From Tardiphaga sp. (GTDB taxonomy: Bacteria > Pseudomonadota > Alphaproteobacteria > Rhizobiales > Xanthobacteraceae): a stretch of DNA of 39,184 nucleotides. Of this stretch, positions 33,322 through 39,184 are shown piece by piece. The notes beneath the pieces are model-generated. The model was not told where the DNA came from. It worked only from the letters and a program-made list of their open reading frames with translations, and did not search any database. The stretch spans positions 1-39,184 of the forward strand of contig NZ_JAQGJD010000068.1 in the NCBI RefSeq assembly GCF_028290785.1, read 5' to 3'. How positions within the stretch are numbered: the first letter of the stretch is position 1; the number at the start of each line of letters is the position of its first letter. Both the position numbers and the translations under genes were made by a program.

Positions 33322-33516
33322 ATGCGCTTTTTTGTCAGACGGGCACCTGTGGGCTGGATGGTTTGGGACCGTGAAATCGGCGGTCCGGCACGCCTGGTCA
33401 ATGGCCGCATCGCATCCAAGCTTTCCGAGGACGACGCGAGGTTGATCTGTTCCATGTATAGTAACACGATGGACGATAGCGGAGATGATCAACCGCCAAT
33501 CATGTACAAGAGGTGA
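33322..33516 (+). CDS. Small conserved-looking hypothetical protein (64 residues)
   Basis: ATG 33322 is preceded by GGGAG at about seven bases. The product starts MRFFVRRAPVGWMVWDRE, then GRIASKLSEDDARLICSMY, and resembles small uncharacterised proteins of Bradyrhizobium relatives that share the WMVWDRE wording (memory, not searched). There is no signal peptide, cysteine pair or known domain. It lies upstream of the AT-rich spacer and LuxR gene. An in-frame upstream extension to 33253 is less likely. Confidence 0.5.
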   Translation: MRFFVRRAPVGWMVWDREIGGPARLVNGRIASKLSEDDARLICSMYSNTMDDSGDDQPPIMYKR

Positions 33517-33928
33517 CGCGACGGCGCCGTTCCGGGCGATACACCAACGCATGTCGGCGTTCTATCACTCGCCATTATCTAGATTCGCGGTGATCGATGC
33601 GTTCGGCAACACCTGCCAAGATTGCGATCGGTGTCACTACCTTAAATTGTAATTTGATATGGAGCTTCCGTTGACGAGAGTTCGCGCCTTTGGTCCGAAC
33701 GCTCTGCGCTATTGTACTTAAACTGAGATGGACACTGAATCGCAGAAATCTAGGCGTTCAGAAACGAATACGTTGCGATCCTATGCGACGCGATAGTGGT
33801 GCTACAATTTAACTACTTTAGATTGTCCATCCACCTCACGTTTCTTTGAGTTAGAAATCTGCGCGCGAGTCAGTACGATTTACGCGGTGCTGATCGAACC
33901 ATTTCCGCCTTCACAGACTTATCACTGC

Positions 33929-33947
33929 GTTGCTATGACGCAGCAAC
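33929..33947. promoter_or_regulatory. Inverted repeat, possible operator
   Basis: GTTGCT (33929-33934) and AGCAAC (33942-33947) form six-base arms around ATGACGC, about 170 bases upstream of the LuxR start. The binding protein is unknown. Confidence 0.3.
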
Positions 33948-33967
33948 ACTAGCATTAGCAAACGTAT

Positions 33968-33981
33968 GTCGGACTTCCGAC
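33968..33981. promoter_or_regulatory. Short palindrome, possible LuxR-type operator
   Basis: GTCGGA-CT-TCCGAC is a perfect six-base-arm palindrome, 134 bases upstream of the LuxR start. Its size would suit a dimeric HTH regulator, perhaps one of the two downstream genes. This is position-based inference. Confidence 0.35.
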
Positions 33982-34115
33982 TTAGTAGTCGCACTCGCAC
34001 CGCATTCATTATTTTGCAGCTTCATTTTTGTAACTTGTAAATTGCGACTAAGCTGAAGACGACGCCGCCAGGCTGATGCAATTGCAATAGGGGACGTCAA
34101 GCCGAGGACTACTCA

Positions 34116-34763
34116 ATGAGTTGCGCCAAGATCGTAATTGCGGATCGCTATCCGGTAATTCTCGAAGGGTTAGGCAGGCTGTTGGGAGACGAAAGCGACT
34201 TCGAGATAGTTGCATGTTGTAGTGACGGCGTGAGCTGCATCGATGCGTTGCGCACATTTGCGCCGGACATTCTGATCTTCGATGTATTGATGCCGGGCGT
34301 CACCGCACTGGAACTGCTCTCGATCATCAACTCCGAAAGGCTATCCACGCGGCTTGTCCTGTTCGTCTCTTCTGATGAGTCCGAAGAATTGATGACGTCC
34401 GGCACGGCGGGAAACTACATTGTCATTCCAAAGCATCTTTCACCGGAAAAGCTGCTGCAATCGCTGCGGCAGGTCGCGGACTCTCAACAGACTATGCCGC
34501 CGCAGTCTTCCGACCAAGGCATTCGGGCGCAGAACGCGATCACCGGAAATGCGCTGGCGACTCTGACGGAGCGCGAGCGGCAGATCGTTCGCTTGGTGTC
34601 GGAAGGGCTGTCCAATAAAGAAGTGGGACGACGGCTGAGCATTACCGACGGAACCATCAAGGTTCACTTGCATCACATCTTCCAAAAGCTCGAAATCAAC
34701 AATCGCACCGTGCTCGCGGCGCTCGCGATCTCCAACTACGATCGCGCCGGAGACACCCCATAG
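34116..34763 (+). CDS. NarL/FixJ-type response regulator with LuxR HTH
   Basis: This 215-residue two-component regulator has an N-terminal receiver and a C-terminal DNA-binding domain. In the receiver, IVIADRYPVILEGL gives one acidic residue (Asp10) of the metal pair, ILIFDVLMPG gives phospho-acceptor Asp56, VLFVSSDESEE the Ser/Thr switch, and IPKHLSPEKLL the conserved Lys. The HTH (about 147-205) reads LTERERQIVRLVSEGLSNKEV and then TIKVHLHHIFQKLEINNRT. It could be phosphorylated by an unlinked kinase; none is in the window. GAGGA sits upstream of ATG 34116. Position beside the EPS locus suggests control of polysaccharide or surface genes. Confidence 0.87.
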   Translation: MSCAKIVIADRYPVILEGLGRLLGDESDFEIVACCSDGVSCIDALRTFAPDILIFDVLMPGVTALELLSIINSERLSTRLVLFVSSDESEELMTSGTAGNYIVIPKHLSPEKLLQSLRQVADSQQTMPPQSSDQGIRAQNAITGNALATLTERERQIVRLVSEGLSNKEVGRRLSITDGTIKVHLHHIFQKLEINNRTVLAALAISNYDRAGDTP

Positions 34764-35132
34764 AGGCTGCTTCCGCTACTACTTTAGAATGAGTTGGAGA
34801 CGTTCCTTCGGACGAGACGATCGGCGGCTCGCGCGGGAACAACATGCAGAGACACGCACACGGATCTCGATGCTGCATTGGCAGCCGTGCGCCATCGTCC
34901 ACTCATTCATCGTCGCCGCCGTTGCATGATGACGATGTTGTTCAGCGCAAAGCTCCGAACACCTATAACCAACGGTATATATGGATATGGAAAATTTAAG
35001 TCTACATTTTGGCAAGCGCGTTTAAAAAGTGGCGGATTATACTACGAACGAAGGAGGCGATGCCGACGGCGGATTTCGTTTTGGAATGGCCGGTTAAATT
35101 ATATTGTCTGCGTAAATGTTGGAGATTTGAAA
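34764..35132. other. AT-rich spacer between the two LuxR genes
   Basis: The 369-base spacer becomes strongly AT-rich from about 34960 (for example GGTATATATGGATATGG), a likely promoter zone for the second regulator. An open frame extends into it from the downstream gene, but its sequence looks non-coding. No hairpin terminator was seen. Confidence 0.35.
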
Positions 35133-35876
35133 ATGTCGAGGCAACTGTCATTTGCTACCATTGTAATTGGAAAAAGTGGGTTAATTCGAGAAGGGCTCTC
35201 ACGTATTCTGTTCACGGCGAATTCCCGGACGCTGGCATCCATTTCCTCGATCGAGGAGGTGCGGTCGCGCAAGCTGCGCAAATCGCCACTTTTGTTTCTC
35301 CTCGTCCATACGGATGACGATTCCGATGTTACTCTTGAGCAGATAGAGTTTTTAAGGGACTGGGCTCCAGCTTCGCGCATCGCCATCGTGGCCGATCGCT
35401 ATCGGCCTGGCGAACCGCTTTTGGCATTTCGTGCCGGCGTCAACGGATATTTCGTCAACGTCACATCCTGCGCGGTCTTCATCAAATCGATTGAGCTAAT
35501 CATGATGGGTGAGACGATCTTCCCGCCGGAGTTTCTTTCGCATGCGCTCGAGGCCGGGACAGGCGAAGCCCGTCTCGTTACCATTCAGCCACGAATCGAG
35601 CGGACGATTTTCGTTCCCACAGAGGAAGCGATTGCACCGCACCTGTCACCGCGCGAGCGCTCCATTCTGCACTGCCTGATTGAAGGCGCCTCCAACAAAA
35701 CGATCGCGCGAAAGATGGATATCGCGGAGGCCACCGTGAAGGTGCATGTTAAAGCGATATTGCGGAAGATCGGCGTACAGAACCGAACCCAGGCTGCGAT
35801 CTGGGGCGTGAATAACGGGCCTCTCACAGGGCTGAATGGCGGCTCGCTGCCAGGAACCGCAATGATGACGTCTTAA
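35133..35876 (+). CDS. LuxR-type regulator with a degenerate receiver domain
   Basis: From ATG 35133 (TTGGAG nine bases upstream) the protein has 247 residues. The N-terminal half folds like a receiver (FATIVIGKSGLIREGLSRIL, LLFLLVHTDDDSD, ASRIAIVADRY, GVNGYFVNVTSC), but the usual acidic pair reads GKS, the phospho-acceptor position is occupied by Val/His, and the conserved Lys is Asn. It therefore should not be phosphorylated in the normal way. The C-terminal HTH is intact: LSPRERSILHCLIEGASNKTI and TVKVHVKAILRKIGVQNRTQ. It may respond to a ligand or partner, or heterodimerise with the regulator encoded just upstream (inference). A longer frame from 34794 is rejected. Confidence 0.82.
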   Translation: MSRQLSFATIVIGKSGLIREGLSRILFTANSRTLASISSIEEVRSRKLRKSPLLFLLVHTDDDSDVTLEQIEFLRDWAPASRIAIVADRYRPGEPLLAFRAGVNGYFVNVTSCAVFIKSIELIMMGETIFPPEFLSHALEAGTGEARLVTIQPRIERTIFVPTEEAIAPHLSPRERSILHCLIEGASNKTIARKMDIAEATVKVHVKAILRKIGVQNRTQAAIWGVNNGPLTGLNGGSLPGTAMMTS

Positions 35877-36153
35877 CATCGACTGCGATTTTCTCGGTTT
35901 CAAAGACTATCGATATCGGTTGGTCTATTTTCGTCGGAGTTCTCCGCAAAAGCGGCGTCTCCAGACTGCCAAAGGCTTCGGCGATGGTGAAGTCCGTCGC
36001 CGTCATTGGTGTGGCCCTCGCGCCGATTGCGACACCGCGCAACATTCGCGGATCGGCGGATTGATTGAACGACGCCGCTTCAAGCGATCGCAGCTCGCGC
36101 AGCTCGGCTTCCGACCGGATGACGGCAGGCGTCGCCGGCGACCTGCCGGGGCG
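35877..36153. other. Convergent spacer between LuxR and LysR genes
   Basis: This 277-base gap lies between convergent genes. A 26-codon frame beginning MVKSVAVIGVALAPIAT near 35983 looks like a signal-peptide start but stops at once, possibly a remnant. No terminator was recognised. Confidence 0.3.
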
Positions 36154-37050
36154 TCAGTCGCGCGATATGGACAGCCCCGCGAGAAGCGGAGCGTAGGCGG
36201 CGAGCCTGCGGGATACGAACTCTGTGAAGAGCCGCACGCGCTTCGTCTTGCGTGACTCCCCCTGTGTGAGAAGCCAGAGCGTTCCGTATAGGTGCAGGTT
36301 GGTGCCCGGTACCCTCACCAGCAGGGGATCGGCATCGCCGACGAAGCACGGCAGTGTCGTGATCCCGAGCCCTTGCCGTACAGCCACGATCTGCGCCTCG
36401 GCGTCTGTAGTCCTGAATGGAACCCCCGTGGTGCCAACCTCACCCTCGCTGGCCCAATCCGGAATTCCATGAATGCTGATCACGATCCACCGGATGGGAT
36501 CAGGCGCGCCCGCACGCCACGCGGCCAGTCGATCGCGGGACATGTAGACGCCGCCGAACACCTCCGGTCCCTTCAGGCCGTGAAGATTAAGCGGCAGGGT
36601 CTTGCGGTCGTAGACGACCCGGATCGCGACGTCGGCCTCTCGGTTAGTCAGATTTGCCAGTTCGCCGTACGACAGGATTTCCATCTCGATGTCCGGATGC
36701 AGACCCGCGAAATCGGCGAAGTCCGGCATCAGCAGGTGGTTCGCGAGGGGCGGCGTCAGCGTCACCCGCAGAAGCCCGCGCACGCTCTGGTCGCGCCCGA
36801 ACACGCGAGTCTCCAGCTGGTGCGACGACGCTTCCATCTGGTTCGCGAGCTCGAGTACCTCCTCGCCCGCAGCCGTCAGGCGGTAGCCCGAAGGCAGCTT
36901 TTCGAACATCTGCGTCCCCAAGCGTTCCTCGAGCTGGGCGATGCGTCGCAGCACGGTCGCATGGTTTACCCCGAGGCGCCCGGCAGCAGCCCGCACTGAG
37001 CCTCCGCGCGCGGCGGCCAGAAAATAGCGAACGTCATCCCAGTCGATCAT
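36154..37050 (-). CDS. LysR-family transcriptional regulator
   Basis: The 298-residue protein has the LysR layout: an N-terminal winged HTH (WDDVRYFLAAARGGSVRAAA, then NHATVLRRIAQLEERLG, residues 4-63) and a periplasmic-binding-like effector domain (LTPPLANHLLMPDFADFAG, ADVAIRVVY, VRQGLGITTLPCFVGD). It is divergent from the SDR gene with a 228-base shared promoter, the usual arrangement for a LysR regulator and its target. It probably senses a small molecule handled by the SDR and NADP-binding enzymes. The inverted repeat at 37169 could be its site. Effector unknown. Confidence 0.9.
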   Translation of the reverse strand: MIDWDDVRYFLAAARGGSVRAAAGRLGVNHATVLRRIAQLEERLGTQMFEKLPSGYRLTAAGEEVLELANQMEASSHQLETRVFGRDQSVRGLLRVTLTPPLANHLLMPDFADFAGLHPDIEMEILSYGELANLTNREADVAIRVVYDRKTLPLNLHGLKGPEVFGGVYMSRDRLAAWRAGAPDPIRWIVISIHGIPDWASEGEVGTTGVPFRTTDAEAQIVAVRQGLGITTLPCFVGDADPLLVRVPGTNLHLYGTLWLLTQGESRKTKRVRLFTEFVSRRLAAYAPLLAGLSISRD

Positions 37051-37168
37051 GGTGCATTTCCGCGCCGCGCGCCGCGGCTTCCAAAGCTCACTCTAGCACC
37101 CTGAGCTGCAGTGCGCGCGATCGTCGCGGCGCTTCATCGTCCAGCCGGATCGTTTTCGCACCACCGAT

Positions 37169-37184
37169 GTGCGCGATTCCGCAC
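37169..37184. promoter_or_regulatory. Candidate LysR binding site
   Basis: GTGCG (37169-37173) and CGCAC (37180-37184) form an inverted repeat with a six-base spacer in the LysR/SDR divergent promoter. It gives a T-N12-A pattern, close to the LysR T-N11-A box. The arm is short, so this is tentative. Confidence 0.35.
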
Positions 37185-37278
37185 TCACCGCCCGACGTCT
37201 GCGAACCCATGTTGAGGCTCTCGGGGGGACTTCCCCGTACAGCCAAAGACCGAGATGGCGAAACGAAGGATACACGAC

Positions 37279-38013
37279 ATGACCAGATTGAATGGAAAGA
37301 CCGCCGTCATCACGGGCGGCGCCACCGGCATCGGCCGCGCGGCGGCAAAGCGCTTCATCGAGGAAGGCGCCTTCGTCTTCATCTTCGGCCGCCGGCAGGA
37401 CGCGCTCGACGCGGCTGTGGCCGAGCTTGGGCCCAACGCCCGCGCGGTGAAAGGCTCGGTCTCCGATGAGGCCGACCTCGACCGGCTCTACGCGGCGGTG
37501 AAGGCCGAGCGCGGAACCCTCGACATCGTCTTCGCCAATGCCGGGACGGGAAGCCCGCTTCCGCTCGGCAAGATCACCGCCGAGCACATTGACGACACGT
37601 TCGACACCAACGTGAAGGGTACGATTTTCACCGTCCAGAAGGCGTTACCGCTGATGGGCAAGGGCGGTTCGATCATCCTGACCGGATCGAGCGCCGGCAC
37701 CACGGGCGCCCCGGCATTCACGGCTTACAGCGCCAGCAAGGCGGCCGTGCGCAACCTCGCGCGGACCTGGGCGGAGGATCTGAAGGGCACCAGCATCCGG
37801 GTCAACGTGCTGTCGCCCGGGGCCACGGCGACCGAACTCGCGAAGGCGGCGCTGGGCGAAGAGGGCCAGAAGGCCTACGGCGCGATGACCCCGCTGCAGC
37901 GCATGGCCGAGCCGGCGGAGATCGGAGCCGTGGCCGCCTTCCTTGCGTCGGACGACAGCAGCTTCATGACCGCCAGCGAGGTCGCCGTCGATGGCGGCCT
38001 GGCCCAACTCTGA
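37279..38013 (+). CDS. Short-chain dehydrogenase/reductase (classical SDR)
   Basis: The 244-residue protein is a cytoplasmic NAD(P)-dependent oxidoreductase. TGGATGIG (12-19) binds the cofactor, FANAGTG is the NAG motif, ILTGSSAG holds the catalytic Ser, and AYSASKAAVRNLARTW gives Tyr-x3-Lys. VNVLSPGATATELAKAA and the closing ASEVAVDGGLAQL are standard. Arg in FGRRQDAL after the second strand suggests NADPH preference. ATG 37279 is supported by GAAGGA upstream, better than ATG 37255. It is divergent from the LysR gene and 73 bases ahead of the NADP-binding gene. Substrate unknown. Confidence 0.9.
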   Translation: MTRLNGKTAVITGGATGIGRAAAKRFIEEGAFVFIFGRRQDALDAAVAELGPNARAVKGSVSDEADLDRLYAAVKAERGTLDIVFANAGTGSPLPLGKITAEHIDDTFDTNVKGTIFTVQKALPLMGKGGSIILTGSSAGTTGAPAFTAYSASKAAVRNLARTWAEDLKGTSIRVNVLSPGATATELAKAALGEEGQKAYGAMTPLQRMAEPAEIGAVAAFLASDDSSFMTASEVAVDGGLAQL

Positions 38014-38086
38014 CGCGCTACGCCTGGGCGGGCTCCATTCGATATCCGGAGCCCGACCGGGGGCGGCAAAATAAAGGAGAATGAAT

Positions 38087-38686
38087 ATGAGCTACGCAAT
38101 TATCGGCTTCGGCAATATCGGCAAGGCGCTGGCCAAGGCGTTTGCCCGCAAGGGCATCGAAGTATCCGTCGCAACCACGCGCGACCCGGAAAGCTTTGCA
38201 TCCGAAGCGACCGCTATCGGACCCAAGGTCATTGCCAAAACGCTGGCAGACGCGGTCAAGGCGGACGTCATCTTTTTGGCTGTCCGTTTCGAGTCGCATC
38301 CGGACGTCGCGAAGGCGCTGCCCAGCTGGCAGGGCAAGACGATCATCGATTTGACCAACGCCTACGGCATGCCCCCTGAACAACTGGGAGGACAGCCTTC
38401 TTCCACGTTCATCGCGCAGGCTTTCTCTGGTGCAAGGCTGGTCAAGGGCTTCAACCATTTGATCGCTGCCACCCTTGACCAGGATCCGGCCGTACATGGT
38501 GGCAGGAGAGTCGTGTTCCTGGCGAGCGACGATGATGCTGCCGTAACGGAGATTGGTACGCTCGCGGAAAATCTCGGTTTCGCGCCGGTCAAACTCGGCG
38601 GGCTTTCGGAAGGCGGACTGCTCGTGCAGGCGCGCGGAAATAGTTGGGGCCGGCTGATCTTCAAGGACCTGGTCAAGTTCGACTGA
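38087..38686 (+). CDS. NADPH:F420-reductase-type NADP-binding protein
   Basis: The 199-residue protein has an N-terminal Rossmann fold, YAIIGFGNIGKALAKAFARK, and DVIFLAVRFESHPDV, TIIDLTNAYGM and RLVKGFNHL, the pattern of the F420-dependent NADP reductase family (COG2085). Organisms of this type may lack F420, and such homologues are usually unassigned oxidoreductases induced with stress-response SDRs. AAGGAG (38074-38079) sits seven bases before ATG 38087, so this start is preferred to 38081. It is co-oriented with the SDR and SnoaL-like genes and likely shares LysR control. Confidence 0.82.
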   Translation: MSYAIIGFGNIGKALAKAFARKGIEVSVATTRDPESFASEATAIGPKVIAKTLADAVKADVIFLAVRFESHPDVAKALPSWQGKTIIDLTNAYGMPPEQLGGQPSSTFIAQAFSGARLVKGFNHLIAATLDQDPAVHGGRRVVFLASDDDAAVTEIGTLAENLGFAPVKLGGLSEGGLLVQARGNSWGRLIFKDLVKFD

Positions 38687-38785
38687 TGAATCGGAATCGC
38701 AAATTTCCATGCAATCCTGGTTCGTGGACCACAACATGTCGGACGAGATACGACGCGATCCGATGTAGGGAAACGGAGAGATACG

Positions 38786-39184
38786 ATGAGCACCGAAGAG
38801 AATGTCCAGATTGTGAGGGATTTCTTCGCAGCAATGGGCAGCTACAACGAGCACGATCTGCTGGCGCTGGCTGCCGAAGATATCGAGTGGATCATTCCGG
38901 GCGAGGGCTGGCCCCTGGCAGGCACGCACCGCGGGCACGCGGAATTGGCGGCTGTGCTTAAGAAGGCATCGCAAGAGGTGGAAATGAAATACCCGAAGCC
39001 TCCCGAATTTGTGGCGCAGGGAGACCGGGTCATGGTCGTCGGCGTCGCCACGGGAACAATCTACGCGACGAATAAGCCGTACAAGGACGAGTGGGTCTTC
39101 GACATTACCGTTCGAAATGGAAAAGTAGCACACATCCAGGAGTACATCGACACGCAAGCACTGGCGCGGGCCTCGCACATGGAC
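38786..39184 (+). CDS. SnoaL/NTF2-like protein, cut by the right edge
   Basis: The frame from ATG 38786 (ACGGAGAG upstream) is open for 133 codons to the window end. MSTEENVQIVRDFFAAMGS, LLALAAEDIEWIIPGEGW, GTHRGHAELAAVL and FDITVRNGKVAHIQEYIDT are the helices and strands of an NTF2-like cone fold of the SnoaL group. Members are small cyclases, isomerases or stress proteins of unknown substrate. With the SDR and NADP-binding genes it makes a compact redox or detoxification unit. Only the last few residues appear to be missing, given the usual length of about 130-150. Confidence 0.85.
   Translation, partial: MSTEENVQIVRDFFAAMGSYNEHDLLALAAEDIEWIIPGEGWPLAGTHRGHAELAAVLKKASQEVEMKYPKPPEFVAQGDRVMVVGVATGTIYATNKPYKDEWVFDITVRNGKVAHIQEYIDTQALARASHMD

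Larger units (their letters stand above)
33517..34115. other. AT-rich regulatory spacer upstream of the LuxR pair
   Basis: This 599-base region has visibly lower GC than its surroundings and no convincing gene. It likely contains the promoter of the first LuxR gene. Two inverted repeats near its end are listed separately. AT-rich tracts of this kind are typical sites for Ros/MucR or H-NS-like silencers in Rhizobiales (inference). Confidence 0.45.

Noticed and set aside
34794-35132. N-terminal extension of the second LuxR protein
   Set aside because: The added 113 residues are Arg/Cys-rich with AT-rich noncoding character, and ATG 35133 has a good ribosome site.

Overview
The window is high-GC proteobacterial DNA, most like an alphaproteobacterium of the Rhizobiales (Bradyrhizobium/Rhodopseudomonas-like). 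This rests on the ExoF-type export protein, ExoB-type GalE, CelD-like acyltransferase and paired LuxR regulators, and is an inference from gene content, not a database match. Most of it is one large exopolysaccharide (EPS) locus. No tRNA, rRNA, insertion sequence or CRISPR array was seen.

Region 1 (1-3579) holds a GH16 glycanase cut by the left edge, a secreted GH5 glycanase and an ExoB-like UDP-glucose 4-epimerase.

Region 2 (3864-10605, all plus strand) is a compact NRPS-like cassette. It encodes a phosphopantetheinyl transferase, a free-standing thioesterase with an N-terminal TubC-type docking domain, an adenylation-thiolation protein, an acyl-CoA-dehydrogenase-like flavoprotein and a glutamine-dependent asparagine synthetase. 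The adenylation pocket reads D-L-T-K-I-G-E-V-G-K, one conservative change from the textbook asparagine code. There is no condensation domain. I infer that asparagine is made, loaded on a carrier, desaturated while tethered and released. I know of no described pathway with exactly this gene set, and it is the strongest candidate here for an undescribed system.

Region 3 (10925-14860, minus strand) encodes four exported proteins: DsrE-like, VasI/TagO-like, a TAXI-type solute-binding protein and a coiled-coil protein built from exact 105-residue repeats. None of their usual partner genes is present.

Region 4 (15346-32855) is the core EPS machinery. An ExoF/Wza-type export protein converges on an eight-gene minus-strand operon running from 26804 to 17314: flavin monooxygenase-like, GT2, GT4, GT-C-like membrane protein, DUF1616-like protein, GT4, Wzx-type flippase and methyltransferase. 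The operon ends in a strong intrinsic terminator. Beyond it lie a CelD-like acyltransferase, a protein with a GINT1-like beta-propeller, a GT2, a second canonical GalE and a small DUF1488-like protein. Initiating transferase, co-polymerase and a clear Wzy are not in the window.

Region 5 (33322-35876) has a 64-residue protein, AT-rich spacers and two LuxR-type regulators, the second with a degenerate receiver. Region 6 (36154-39184) is a separate stress or redox locus: LysR regulator, divergent SDR, F420-reductase-type NADP-binding protein and a SnoaL/NTF2-like protein cut by the right edge.
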